Assembly (NCBI GenBank): GCA_944359015.1
Contig: CALVSK010000005.1
Span: 1 to 38,142 of the forward strand
Direction of reading: 5' to 3'
Source of the DNA: an uncultured Bacilli bacterium
Lineage (GTDB): Bacteria > Bacillota_I > Bacilli_A > RF39 > UBA660
Length of the DNA stretch: 38,142 nucleotides
Below, piece by piece: positions 26,523-35,443 of this stretch (positions are counted from its first letter, which is position 1; every line of letters starts with the position of its first letter). A program made the position numbers and the translations under genes. The notes below the pieces were generated by a model, which did not search any database, had not been told where the DNA came from, and saw nothing but the letters and a program-made list of their open reading frames with translations.

Positions 26523-26855
26523 TTAACAGCATCCACGGTCATACACATTTTCATATACATTTTCTTCACAACAAGTATATTCTGGTCTAAATGTATGACG
26601 ATAAACATGATGATTAACTATTCTAGTATTACATGGCATAATATGGGGAACTTCATAGCAAATATATCTATGACAAACCCTTTCTTGAGGACATTCATAA
26701 ACTGGCATCATACCACATCCACATTGAGGCATAGCCATTGATCCAGCACATCCACAACAAGAAGATGCACCATCACTATTCATTTGTAAATTTGTTTTAT
26801 CAAAACTTTTTTTAACTTCTGTTTCTTGATTAAAAGTTTCATTAAAATAATTCAT
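26523..26855 (-). CDS. CotD-like, Cys/His-rich spore coat protein
   Basis: About 110 residues with some 14 Cys, in clusters SSCCGCAG, CGCG, TCC and GCC. The core VPHIMPCNTRIVNHHVYRHTFRPEYT matches the CotD pattern VPHI-x-P-x-x-T-x-x-VNHH-x-Y-x-H. CotD is an inner-coat protein of Bacillus spores; Cys and His suggest disulfide or metal cross-linking. The ATG at 26855 is preferred (AAAGG 10 bases upstream); the ATG at 26864 directly abuts that site. A sigma-K-like promoter and a strong terminator make it a single-gene unit. It implies that the organism sporulates or did so recently. Confidence 0.75.
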   Translation of the reverse strand: MNYFNETFNQETEVKKSFDKTNLQMNSDGASSCCGCAGSMAMPQCGCGMMPVYECPQERVCHRYICYEVPHIMPCNTRIVNHHVYRHTFRPEYTCCEENVYENVYDRGCC

Positions 26856-26876
26856 TCTTTTCATTCCTTTCTAGTT

Positions 26877-26903
26877 TATCTTATGAATAGCCAAAATAAA
26901 TGT
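26877..26903 (-). promoter_or_regulatory. Sigma-K-like promoter of the coat gene
   Basis: On the minus strand, AC (26902-26903), 16 bases, CATAAGATA (26877-26885), matching the sigma-K pattern AC-N16/17-CATAnnnTA. No good sigma-A hexamers are present here. Confidence 0.5.
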
Positions 26904-26928
26904 TTAGGAAAAAGCACAAAAAAAGCAA

Positions 26929-27540
26929 CTATTTTTTAGTCACTTTATTTTCTTTAGGAAATAAAAACTCTCTTGAATTATAATAATACTGACAACCAGA
27001 TATAACAGATAATACAGTTGCAGCAATTAAAAACAAATCAGCAATTGGTAAACTAACTAATTCAAAAGGTAAATTATAAAATAATATTAAGGTTAAACCA
27101 CACATCATACAAATCGTTTTTAACTTTCCTAACAATGAAGCAGCAACAACCTTACCCTTATTACCTGAAATCATTTTACAAGAATCAACTACAATATCTC
27201 TTGTAATAATTACAACTGGAATAACAATTGAAATTATTCTTTCATAAGCAAGAATAATTAACAAACCATTTACTAAAATCTTATCTGCAATGGCATCAGC
27301 AACCTTACCAAAATCAGTAACTAAATTATATTTTCTAGCAATATAACCATCTAAAAAATCTGATAAAGAAGCAATTAGGAATAAAACTCCTACAATAACA
27401 TATTTTAAATTAACGGTAACATTTCCAATTAAATATTCTGGCCACAAAAAACCTAAAGATGACCAAGGAATTAACAACAGTAATAAAATAATAACTGATA
27501 AAATAATTCTTGTAATAGTAATTTTATTTGGCAAATTCAT
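26929..27540 (-). CDS. pgsA: CDP-diacylglycerol-glycerol-3-phosphate 3-phosphatidyltransferase
   Basis: 203 residues with about five or six membrane helices. The CDP-alcohol phosphotransferase motif reads SDFLDGYIARKYNLVTDFGKVADAIADK, with all four metal-binding Asp (pattern DxxDG-xx-AR ... G-xxx-D-xxx-D). It makes phosphatidylglycerol phosphate, the precursor of phosphatidylglycerol, which is also the substrate of the LtaS-like enzyme in this window. It follows rodZ by 8 bp, the common rodZ-pgsA order of Bacilli. Confidence 0.93.
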   Translation of the reverse strand: MNLPNKITITRIILSVIILLLLLIPWSSLGFLWPEYLIGNVTVNLKYVIVGVLFLIASLSDFLDGYIARKYNLVTDFGKVADAIADKILVNGLLIILAYERIISIVIPVVIITRDIVVDSCKMISGNKGKVVAASLLGKLKTICMMCGLTLILFYNLPFELVSLPIADLFLIAATVLSVISGCQYYYNSREFLFPKENKVTKK

Positions 27541-27548
27541 AAATACTC

Positions 27549-28028
27549 CTACCTTCTATAACTAATTATATTTGTAACATTTTTATCTATAGTAACTTGT
27601 TTTACTGACCATAATATAGCAGCAACAATCATAAGTAAAATAAATATATAAATAATAACATAAATTTTATTATCATATTTTTTCTTTTCTTTTGTATATG
27701 GCGATATTATTTCATTTTCATTTTCTTTTTTTTCTTCTTTTATTTTTAATTCAATAGTTTTTTCAATTTCTTTAATTGGTATTTTTGAAGTATATTCAAA
27801 CATGTACTCATTAAATTCATCGATTAACTCATCAGAATTTAAACCTAAATACTTTGCATAATTTGCAATATTATTTTTTAATTCAAAAATATCTTTAAAA
27901 GCTCCAGTTCTACCATCTTCAATATTTTGCAAAATTTCAATTTTAATATCCAAATCTTTACTTGCCTCATTTAAACTTACACCTGAAGACTCTCTGGCGT
28001 ACCTGAGGGTATCTCCGATTTCGTTCAA
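27549..28028 (-). CDS. rodZ: RodZ-like cell-shape protein (HTH plus membrane helix)
   Basis: 159 residues: a Cro/CI-type helix-turn-helix at about 5-70 (GDTLRYARESSGVSLNEASKDLDIKIEILQNIEDG), a charged linker, one membrane helix at about 125-146 (IYVIIYIFILLMIVAAILW) and a short outer tail. This is a short RodZ, lacking the usual outer beta domain. RodZ links MreB to the elongation machinery. Starts at TTG with AAAGGAGTGAG upstream. It lies directly after rnpB and before pgsA. Confidence 0.85.
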   Translation of the reverse strand: MNEIGDTLRYARESSGVSLNEASKDLDIKIEILQNIEDGRTGAFKDIFELKNNIANYAKYLGLNSDELIDEFNEYMFEYTSKIPIKEIEKTIELKIKEEKKENENEIISPYTKEKKKYDNKIYVIIYIFILLMIVAAILWSVKQVTIDKNVTNIISYRR

Positions 28029-28057
28029 AAAAACTCACTCCTTTTTATGAAAATAAA

Positions 28058-28405
28058 AAAATAATTTCTCATAAGCCATGTTCTGTCCTTTCCAAAGAAA
28101 GTGGCAAATATTTATCTCCTTAATAAGGCCCTATTTCAGTTCATTTTCCAAAATAGAACTCCCCTACCATAATTTGGGTTTCTCACTCGTGGGGTTTACC
28201 TCGTTCCACTCATTTGGTTTCCCAAATGACTCGTCTCTTTGGCACTTTTATATCTAATCAAACCAGTTAAGGTTTTTTCGAAGCCGTTAGTTAAAACTAC
28301 CTTGAGTTATTTATTTCTCAAGCACGAACACTACAACCATCGCAGTTTGTGTGAGCATGGACTTTCCTCTACATAACAATATATGCAGCATTTGCCTCAA
28401 AATTA
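28058..28405 (-). ncRNA. rnpB: RNase P RNA (class B, Bacillus type)
   Basis: About 348 nt on the minus strand. It contains the conserved core GAGGAAAGTCCATGCTC near its 5' part and ends near GGCTTATGAGAAATTATT. The first stem pairs AATAATTT (5') with AAATTATT (3'), which brackets the molecule. It matures the 5' ends of tRNAs. The location next to gpsB is as in B. subtilis. The 5' end overlaps the gpsB stop codon by a few bases if the P1 stem is counted; exact ends are approximate. Confidence 0.92.
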
Positions 28406-28735
28406 TTCATTATTTCCGTAAACAACTTTTTCTAATTGACTAATTCTTTTTAGAAGGTCAAGATTATTAGCACTTCTAGATGGTGTTTCATTTGATGTAT
28501 TAATTTCTTTTAAGCGTCTTATTTCTTGTTTTAATTTAATATTATCTTCAGTTAAATCTTTAACATCTTTTTCTAATTTTCTTACTATACTAGCATATTC
28601 TGTATAATCACGAATAACCATATCTAAAAACTTATCAACTTCTTGAGGACGATAACCTCTAGCATCAATTTTAAACTCTTTTTCTAGTATTTCTTGTGGA
28701 GTTAAATACAAACGATCATTATACAAAATATTCAC
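28403..28735 (-). CDS. gpsB: Cell division/elongation coordinator GpsB (DivIVA family)
   Basis: 110 residues. The DivIVA/GpsB N-terminal domain YLTPQEILEKEFKIDARGYRPQEVDKFLDMVIRDY is followed by a coiled coil (about 48-80) and a short C-terminal helical trimer-like segment (LDLLKRISQLEKVVYG). GpsB binds PBP1-type synthases and shuttles them between division and side wall; its classical partner ponA is divergent upstream here. Adjacent to rnpB as in Bacilli. Confidence 0.93.
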   Translation of the reverse strand: MNILYNDRLYLTPQEILEKEFKIDARGYRPQEVDKFLDMVIRDYTEYASIVRKLEKDVKDLTEDNIKLKQEIRRLKEINTSNETPSRSANNLDLLKRISQLEKVVYGNNE

Positions 28736-28797
28736 CTTCTAACAAACAAATTATATAATATAAGATATTATTTTGTCAATATCTGAAGAATTGTGAA

Positions 28798-28896
28798 TTA
28801 TTTCCTTTTTCTCTTTTTTTTATCAACAAAATAAGTATTTATTATAGCCCAATCTACCTTTTTAATCATCTCATTTATAACATAATCTAAACGCAT
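28798..28896 (-). CDS. Possible 32-aa small basic protein
   Basis: ATG at 28896 with GGTGAT 5 bases upstream, reading MRLDYVINEMIKKVDWAII and ending in KKKRKRK before TAA. It sits in the 307-base gap between gpsB and recU, transcribed toward gpsB. An amphipathic helix plus a basic tail is plausible, but a chance frame cannot be excluded. The rest of the gap holds only the recU promoter. Confidence 0.35.
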   Translation of the reverse strand: MRLDYVINEMIKKVDWAIINTYFVDKKKRKRK

Positions 28897-29032
28897 TTAT
28901 AATCACCAAAAATATTTTATAATTTATTTACAAATAATGCATTAAAATCGACAAAAGAATACATAATTTATTACTTGTCATTTACTTAACTGTAAAACAA
29001 AATCAATAATATACTTTATTTATAAATTATGA

Positions 29033-29038
29033 TATAAT
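29033..29038 (+). promoter_or_regulatory. -10 element of recU-ponA
   Basis: TATAAT; the -35 is weak. Predicted start near 29045, downstream of the earliest possible recU start codon, so recU should begin at 29055. Confidence 0.5.
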
Positions 29039-29054
29039 TATATTGGTGATAAAT

Positions 29055-29621
29055 TTGTTATATCCTAATAATATTAAAAAAGAAACCTCTAAAATAATTA
29101 CTTATAGTAATAGAGGAATGGATTTAGAATATTTAATCGATAAAGCAAATGAATATTATATTGAAAATGATTTAGCATATATTTATAAAAAGCCTACCCC
29201 TATTGGAGTAGTAAAAGTTAATTATAATAATCATGGCAAAAGAATAACTGATGGATATTATAAAAGTCCATCAACATTAGATTTTAATGGATTATATAAG
29301 GGATATTACATCGAATTTGATGCTAAAGAAACCAATAATAAAACTTCATTTCCAATAAGTAATATTCACCCACACCAAATAAAACATATTAAAAACATAT
29401 ATAATCATAAAGGAATAGTATTTTTAATAATAATGATGAATAATAAATATTTTTTATTACCTGGAAAAAATTTTTTAAACTTTCTAAATAAGGAAAAAAG
29501 AAAGAGTATTCCGTATGAATATATATTAAATAATTCATACGAAATCAAATTGTCATTAAAGGGTTTAGATTATTTGCCAATAATAGACCAACTTATAGGA
29601 GGATTATATGAAAAAAATTAA
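29055..29621 (+). CDS. recU: Holliday junction resolvase RecU
   Basis: About 188 residues. RecU signatures: SNRGMDLEYLID, KPTPIGVVKV, STLDFNGLYKGYYIEFDAKETNNKTSFPISNIHPHQ (nuclease residues Asp, Glu-x-Lys region). It cuts four-way junctions during recombination and chromosome segregation. TTG at 29055 is chosen (GGTGAT 3-4 bases upstream); the TTG/GTG at 29043/29046 lie at or before the likely transcript start. It overlaps ponA by 14 bp, the conserved recU-ponA pair of Bacilli. Confidence 0.93.
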   Translation: MLYPNNIKKETSKIITYSNRGMDLEYLIDKANEYYIENDLAYIYKKPTPIGVVKVNYNNHGKRITDGYYKSPSTLDFNGLYKGYYIEFDAKETNNKTSFPISNIHPHQIKHIKNIYNHKGIVFLIIMMNNKYFLLPGKNFLNFLNKEKRKSIPYEYILNNSYEIKLSLKGLDYLPIIDQLIGGLYEKN

Positions 29622-32190
29622 TATAGGAAAATTAAAAATCAAAAAGAAAAAAGAAGTAAATAAAAATAATAATAATAATAAAAGGAAAATTGGTAACATT
29701 ATTTTATCAATAATACTAATTGGTGGAATAGCAGTTATATCAATAATGTTAGTATTTGCTTTATACATAATTATTACATCACCAGATTTTGATAAAGAAA
29801 AATTGTATTCTAAAGAATCATCAGTATTTTACTATAATGATGGGGTAACTGAATTAGCACGACTAGGTTCAGAAGATAGAGTTCTAGTAAATTATAATGA
29901 ATTACCTCAAGTATTAATTGATGCATTAATTGCAACTGAAGATTCAAGATTTTTTCAACATAAAGGTATGGATGTAGCCAGATTTTTAAAAGCATCATTT
30001 GGTCAATTATTAGGAAATGATAAAGCTGGTGGAGCATCTACACTAACGATGCAATTAGTAAAACAAGTTTATACCAATAATAAAGACAAAGGTATTGAAG
30101 GAATAATTCGTAAATTTACAGATATATATATGGCTATATTTAAAATAGAAAGCAATTACACAAAAGAAGAAATAATAGAATTTTATGTTAATTCACAATG
30201 GTTAGGAAACAACGGAAATAATAACACATCAGGAATATATGGTGTAGAACAAGCCAGCCAATATTATTTTGGAAAATCGGTATCAGATTTATCTTTAGCA
30301 GAAGCATCAATTATTGCAGGAATGTTTCAAAACCCTGCTACAATAAATCCATATAGTAATCCAGATAAAGTAAGATCAAGACAAGAAATAGTTTTAAAAT
30401 TAATGGTACAACATGGTTACATTAGCGAAGAAACAAAAAATGCCGTTTTAGAAATACCTGTTGAATCATTATTAGCAGAAAGAACTGGAGAAAATGGCTC
30501 AAACCAAGCAGTTATTGACTATATTAGAGATGAAATAACAGAAAAAACTGGAATGAACCCATTTTATACTCCAATGAAAATAATAACAACCATAGATGCT
30601 GATGTACAAGATGTATTAAATCAATTAGAAAATGAAGAAATATATGAATTTCCTAACGAAAGTTTACAAGAAGGAATGGCAATAACAAGTTTAAAAGATG
30701 GCTCAATTGTAGCATTATCCGGAGGTAGAAATTATACTGCTAAGGGTAACAATAGAGCAACAGTAAAAAGACAACCAGGCTCTACTGCTAAGCCAATATT
30801 TGATTACGGTCCATACATTGAATATTTAAATGGTTCTCCAGGAACACTATTTTTAGATGAACAACATACATATAGTAATGGAACATCGATAAAAAACTCG
30901 GACGGCAAATATATGGGATTAATTACAATGCGAACCGCTTTAATGGAATCTAGAAACATACCTGCATTAAAAGCATTTCAAGCAGTATATGCCGAAAATC
31001 CAAATTATATAAAAGATTTTGCCCACAATTTAGGAATAGATTATGGTAGCGAATTATATGAATCAGCATCAATTGGGGGATTAGAAACAGGAGTTAGTCC
31101 AATTCAAATGAGTGCTGCCTATGCGGCATTTGGTAGAAATGGTTATTATATTGAACCCTACTCTTACACAAAAATAGAAATTATTGAAACTGGAGAAATA
31201 ATCGAACATAAATATGAAAAAGTAAAAGTAATGAGTGAAGAAACAGCATATATGATAACAGATATGTTAGTATCAGCAGCCAAAGACGGAGTTGGTGGTG
31301 TTTCTGTCAGCGGAACAACAATTGCGGCTAAATCTGGTACATCAAACGTTGACCGTGGATGGGCAGAAGAAAACGGTATACCAACCTCAGCTACAAGAGA
31401 CTCATGGAATGTTACATATTCACCAGAATATGCGATAGCTTTATGGTTAGGATATGACATAACATCTAAAGAAAATTATTTAACAGTTTCCGTTGGTAAT
31501 AGAGCTAGATTAGCAATAATGAAAGCTGTTGGTACTAGAGTTTATTCCAAAAATCAAACATTTACTAAACCTAGTGGTGTAGTTGAAGTTGAAATAGAAA
31601 ATGAAACAATACCATTACAATTACCTAGTGACTATACTCCAGAAAACATGAGGACTATAGAATTATTTAAAGAAGGAACTGAACCAACAGATATATCAAT
31701 TCGTTATCAAAAATTAGAAGCACCAACCAATGGTAATTATACGTTTGATGGAAAAACAATAAAATTAACTTGGACAGGAATCAATACTCCTGAAGCAATA
31801 AATACAACATATTTACAAGAATACTTTAATACATATTATGGTAATGTAGCCAATAAATATTATGAAAATAGAATAAGTTACAATAACACATACATAGGTA
31901 CACTTGGATACCAAATATACAAAAAAGAAAGCAATGGTACACTTACTTATTTAGGCACTACAAATACAACAAATTATTCAATTATACCGAGTACTACAGA
32001 TAATGGTTCAATAACTTATGTTATAAAATCAGCGTATTCAATATTTACTTCTAATATGAGTGATAATTTAGAAATAAAAGTTAATATAAACATTGATTCA
32101 AATGTTGATGATATAGTTGGTGGTAATGAAGATAACAACGATAATAACAATAACAAACCAATAGAAAAACCAACTCCCGGATTAGAATAA
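29608..32190 (+). CDS. ponA: Bifunctional class A penicillin-binding protein 1A
   Basis: 860 residues. A basic cytoplasmic start; membrane helix about 29-57; glycosyltransferase-51 domain about 75-260 (EDSRFFQHKGMD with catalytic Glu111, GGASTLTMQLVKQ); transpeptidase domain about 330-640 with Ser392-TAK, SRN (448-450) and KSGT (575-578); then a fibronectin-like segment and an Asn/Asp-rich tail (DNNDNNNNKP). It polymerises and cross-links peptidoglycan outside the membrane. GGAGG precedes the ATG inside the end of recU. GpsB, encoded divergently, is the known partner in Bacilli. Confidence 0.95.
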   Translation: MKKINIGKLKIKKKKEVNKNNNNNKRKIGNIILSIILIGGIAVISIMLVFALYIIITSPDFDKEKLYSKESSVFYYNDGVTELARLGSEDRVLVNYNELPQVLIDALIATEDSRFFQHKGMDVARFLKASFGQLLGNDKAGGASTLTMQLVKQVYTNNKDKGIEGIIRKFTDIYMAIFKIESNYTKEEIIEFYVNSQWLGNNGNNNTSGIYGVEQASQYYFGKSVSDLSLAEASIIAGMFQNPATINPYSNPDKVRSRQEIVLKLMVQHGYISEETKNAVLEIPVESLLAERTGENGSNQAVIDYIRDEITEKTGMNPFYTPMKIITTIDADVQDVLNQLENEEIYEFPNESLQEGMAITSLKDGSIVALSGGRNYTAKGNNRATVKRQPGSTAKPIFDYGPYIEYLNGSPGTLFLDEQHTYSNGTSIKNSDGKYMGLITMRTALMESRNIPALKAFQAVYAENPNYIKDFAHNLGIDYGSELYESASIGGLETGVSPIQMSAAYAAFGRNGYYIEPYSYTKIEIIETGEIIEHKYEKVKVMSEETAYMITDMLVSAAKDGVGGVSVSGTTIAAKSGTSNVDRGWAEENGIPTSATRDSWNVTYSPEYAIALWLGYDITSKENYLTVSVGNRARLAIMKAVGTRVYSKNQTFTKPSGVVEVEIENETIPLQLPSDYTPENMRTIELFKEGTEPTDISIRYQKLEAPTNGNYTFDGKTIKLTWTGINTPEAINTTYLQEYFNTYYGNVANKYYENRISYNNTYIGTLGYQIYKKESNGTLTYLGTTNTTNYSIIPSTTDNGSITYVIKSAYSIFTSNMSDNLEIKVNINIDSNVDDIVGGNEDNNDNNNNKPIEKPTPGLE

Positions 32191-32222
32191 AAAAATTATG
32201 AACTAATATCATAATTTTTTTT
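32189..32222. terminator. Bidirectional terminator, ponA / nth
   Basis: AAAAAATTATGA / TCATAATTTTTT stem between the convergent genes, with T-runs on both strands. Confidence 0.75.
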
Positions 32223-32825
32223 ATATTTACAATTTTTAAAAGGACAACTATTACAATCGGGTTTAACACTTTTACATACATATCTACCAAACAATACAAG
32301 TTGATGATGTATTCTACTCCAAGATTTTTTAGGAAAAAAATCCATTAACTTTTTTTCTATAATTAATACATCATCGCTATCTACAATACCTAATCGATTA
32401 GCAACACGTTTAACATGAGTATCAACAGCAATAGCAGGAATATTATAAATATTAGATAAAACTACATTACAAGTTTTTCTCCCTACTCCAGGTAAACTTT
32501 CTAAAAAATCCCTATTATTTGGAACCATCCCATTATACTCAATAACTAATCTCAATGCAACATTTTTAATATATTCCGCTTTTTTATGATAAGTACCAAC
32601 AGGATAAATAATTTTTTCAATATCTTTTACATTAGCATTTGCCAAAGAATAAATATCATATTTAGAAAATAAAACAGAAGTTACACTATTTACTCTTTTA
32701 TCAGTTGATTGAGCCGATAATATAGTAGCAATCAACAATTCATAATCTTTATCATAATTTAATTCACATCTAGCATCGGGATAAAGCATATTTAAATTAT
32801 CTATTATATTTTTATTGTTTATCAT
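32196..32825 (-). CDS. nth: Endonuclease III (DNA glycosylase/AP lyase)
   Basis: 209 residues. Helix-hairpin-helix LPGVGRKTCNVV with catalytic Lys, VDTHVKR with catalytic Asp, and a [4Fe-4S] loop CKSVKPDCNSCPFKNC (spacing 6-2-4, one shorter than E. coli in the last step). It removes oxidised pyrimidines. It overlaps dnaD by 14 bp, the conserved dnaD-nth pair of Bacilli. Confidence 0.95.
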   Translation of the reverse strand: MINNKNIIDNLNMLYPDARCELNYDKDYELLIATILSAQSTDKRVNSVTSVLFSKYDIYSLANANVKDIEKIIYPVGTYHKKAEYIKNVALRLVIEYNGMVPNNRDFLESLPGVGRKTCNVVLSNIYNIPAIAVDTHVKRVANRLGIVDSDDVLIIEKKLMDFFPKKSWSRIHHQLVLFGRYVCKSVKPDCNSCPFKNCKYKKNYDISS

Positions 32826-33450
32826 TTAACCAATCAAAATTTAGTATACTTGTTTCATATAATTTATCTTCTTTTTCTTCGTTTCTATATGAATTGTTTA
32901 TATCATTAACTGATTTATATCCTTTTCTATTCCATTCATATAAAACTTTATCAATATATCTTAAATTTAAAACTCCGTTATACACCGCTTCTTTTAATGC
33001 AGCAATAATAATTTCTTCATTAAACCCTTTATCTATCCAAGCATTAATGATTTCACAATCCATACTAGACAAAGTTCTACCAAATTCTTTTTCAAATATA
33101 CTAAATATATCCTCCTTACAATTTTCTTTTTCAAGCAAATCCCTATCACTTTTTATCCCATTATAAAAATTATCTAAACATACTTTTTCTACTACTTTAC
33201 CAAAACCATCTTTTTCTGCATTAACTTTAATTATTTTTTTTCGCATTAGAGAACTATAAGCATCCAAAACTTGTTCATCACTCATATTTAGCGTTTTAGC
33301 AACTAATTTAATATCAAAAACTAAGTCATAAGAATTATCAAAATACAATAAAAGTAAAAATTCGTTTAAAGACAAATTATTCTTTAGCGCTTCTTTTATA
33401 AAAAAAGATTCTGCTACAAGTTTTTTATTATCTTTAAACATATTACTCAC
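32812..33450 (-). CDS. dnaD: Replication initiation protein DnaD
   Basis: 212 residues. An N-terminal winged-helix DDBH1 domain (about 20-90, LNEFLLLLYFDNSYDL...LDAYSSLMRKKII) and a C-terminal DDBH2 domain (about 115-185) with FGRTLSSMDCEIINAWIDKGF and LRYIDKVLYEWNRKGYKS, close to the YxxxIxxxW signature. It remodels oriC with DnaA and loads helicase via DnaB/DnaI. ATGA overlap with cca upstream and overlap with nth downstream. Confidence 0.92.
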   Translation of the reverse strand: MSNMFKDNKKLVAESFFIKEALKNNLSLNEFLLLLYFDNSYDLVFDIKLVAKTLNMSDEQVLDAYSSLMRKKIIKVNAEKDGFGKVVEKVCLDNFYNGIKSDRDLLEKENCKEDIFSIFEKEFGRTLSSMDCEIINAWIDKGFNEEIIIAALKEAVYNGVLNLRYIDKVLYEWNRKGYKSVNDINNSYRNEEKEDKLYETSILNFDWLNDKQ

Positions 33451-34517
33451 TTCCTTTGCATCAAATATTTTTGAATGTTACTTTTTTTATTTTTTAAATT
33501 TCCACTCAAAATTTTTTCAATTAATTCATTATATATAATACCTATTTCTTTTTTATCAATAATATTTAAAAGTTCTTCAATTTCATTTCCTTTAATATTT
33601 ATATCTTTTTTATCTTTAATAGGCATACTTTTGTACATTTTGCTTATATTTTTTCCACTAATATTTAATATTTCGCCAGCAATTAAATTAATATATAAAC
33701 CATATGTAAACAAAGTATTAAAATCTACTTTTCCATATTTAACTACTTCAGTAATTTCAATTATATTGCTTTTTTCATTATTTGTAAATGGTAAATCACA
33801 AAAATTTATTTGAGCCCACATACCTAAAATATCTTTAGTATAATTCACATTATCAAAGTTAATATTTATTGCATCAGATATGCCTAAATCTTTTAATAAC
33901 TTCAACCCTCTTTTATAATTTTTACTAAGTAAAATTTTATCTAACTCATCTCTTATTCTTTTTTTTGACAAATTCTTTACTAAATAATAATTATCGACAA
34001 TTGATTTTAATAAAGAAGATTCTATATTAAAGTTTAAAACAGTAGCAAACCTTATAGCACGCAAAATTCTTAAAGGGTCTTCAGCCAGTCGAACATCAGG
34101 TTCACCTATCATTTTGATTATCCTATTATTAATATCACTAACGGCATCAAATTTATCGATTATTTTACCAAATTTATCCATACATATTGCATTGATAGTA
34201 AAATCTCTTCTTAATAAATCCTGTTCTAAATCTTTAATATAATTTACTTTTGTAGGTGTTCTATTTACATAATCAGATTCTTTTCTAAAAGTTGTAATAT
34301 CAATATTATAATTATCTATTATTAATTTTGCTCCTCCATAATTATTAGGACTAATATTAAATATTAAATGAATATCTTTAGGTAAAGCCGCAGTACAAAT
34401 ATCGATATCTGTAGATTGAATACCTAACAATAAATCTCTAACATAACCACCAACTACATAAGATTCAAAACCACTATTTTCTAATTTATCTAAAATTGTT
34501 TTTATAATTTTATCCAT
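33447..34517 (-). CDS. cca: CCA tRNA nucleotidyltransferase
   Basis: 356 residues. Class II nucleotidyltransferase head: VVGGYVRDLLLG (21-32), metal-binding DIDICT (Asp37/Asp39), RRDFTINAICMD and the EDPLRILRAIRF neck motif. The C-terminal half is diverged and somewhat short. It adds or repairs CCA at tRNA 3' ends; here at least one tRNA gene already encodes CCA. ATGA overlap with dnaD. Confidence 0.93.
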   Translation of the reverse strand: MDKIIKTILDKLENSGFESYVVGGYVRDLLLGIQSTDIDICTAALPKDIHLIFNISPNNYGGAKLIIDNYNIDITTFRKESDYVNRTPTKVNYIKDLEQDLLRRDFTINAICMDKFGKIIDKFDAVSDINNRIIKMIGEPDVRLAEDPLRILRAIRFATVLNFNIESSLLKSIVDNYYLVKNLSKKRIRDELDKILLSKNYKRGLKLLKDLGISDAININFDNVNYTKDILGMWAQINFCDLPFTNNEKSNIIEITEVVKYGKVDFNTLFTYGLYINLIAGEILNISGKNISKMYKSMPIKDKKDINIKGNEIEELLNIIDKKEIGIIYNELIEKILSGNLKNKKSNIQKYLMQRK

Positions 34518-34558
34518 TAAATTTCCCCATTTAATTATATCATAAACATCAATTTATA

Positions 34559-35443
34559 TTAATTTTTATTAACTGAAGCATCATATATTTTTAAAATATT
34601 ATTTTTTAAAACATTTTCAAACTCATCGCTAGTTTGTTCTACCTTTAAACCTTCTAAAAATGCCCTTGAAAAACTAGCAATCATATGTTTATTATTTTTT
34701 AATAAATTACAAGCTAATTCTTGTTCATAACCTCCAGATAATGCAACAATTCTTAAAACATTTTTAAAATTCAAAAAACTATCATAAAAATTAGGTATTG
34801 AAGGTATAGATAATTTCAAAATAACATAATCCTCTTCATCCATTTTTTCTAATTGTTTTATAATTTCTTTTTTTAAAAATGATTCTATATTTTTTTTATT
34901 AACAGCATTAATATCTACTTCTGGTTCTATTATAGGAATCAAGCCTTTAGCAATAACCTTTTTAGCTAAACCAAATTGTTGTTCCACAGCTATTTTTATT
35001 CCAAATTCATTATATTCTTTTATTAAAGAGCGCATTTTTGTTCCCGCTACACCGTAGTCTTTTGCTTTATCTAATATCTCATCTAAATCAGGAATAAAAT
35101 TTAAAAGTTGTACTCCTTCACTTAATTCATCCAAACCAACATCTATTTTTAAAAAAGCAGGAATATTTTTATTATTTAAATATTTAATTGTATTTATTCC
35201 TTGTACAGTTTTTTCCATTGTTTGTCTAAATAAAATAACTCCCAAAATATAATCATTAGTAAAAGCAGGATTACAAATTATTCTAGCCCGCATTTCATGA
35301 ATATAATCAAACATTACTTCATCATTTTTAATATCTGTTTCTAAAATTCCATAATTAATTAATGTTTTTTTACTACTACCACCACTTTGATCAAGTGCAG
35401 CAATAAAACCCTTTTTTTCTCTAAAATATTTTATATAATCCAT
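34559..35443 (-). CDS. fda: Class I fructose-1,6-bisphosphate aldolase
   Basis: 294 residues, matching the short staphylococcal-type class I enzyme. GFIAALDQSGGSS at the N-terminus binds phosphate; Lys210 in VILKLSIPSIP is the Schiff-base candidate; GGYEQELACNLL follows. It splits fructose-1,6-bisphosphate to DHAP and glyceraldehyde-3-phosphate in glycolysis, without metal. Its ATG shares a base with the sortase stop (TAATG), an odd pairing of metabolic and surface genes. Confidence 0.93.
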   Translation of the reverse strand: MDYIKYFREKKGFIAALDQSGGSSKKTLINYGILETDIKNDEVMFDYIHEMRARIICNPAFTNDYILGVILFRQTMEKTVQGINTIKYLNNKNIPAFLKIDVGLDELSEGVQLLNFIPDLDEILDKAKDYGVAGTKMRSLIKEYNEFGIKIAVEQQFGLAKKVIAKGLIPIIEPEVDINAVNKKNIESFLKKEIIKQLEKMDEEDYVILKLSIPSIPNFYDSFLNFKNVLRIVALSGGYEQELACNLLKNNKHMIASFSRAFLEGLKVEQTSDEFENVLKNNILKIYDASVNKN

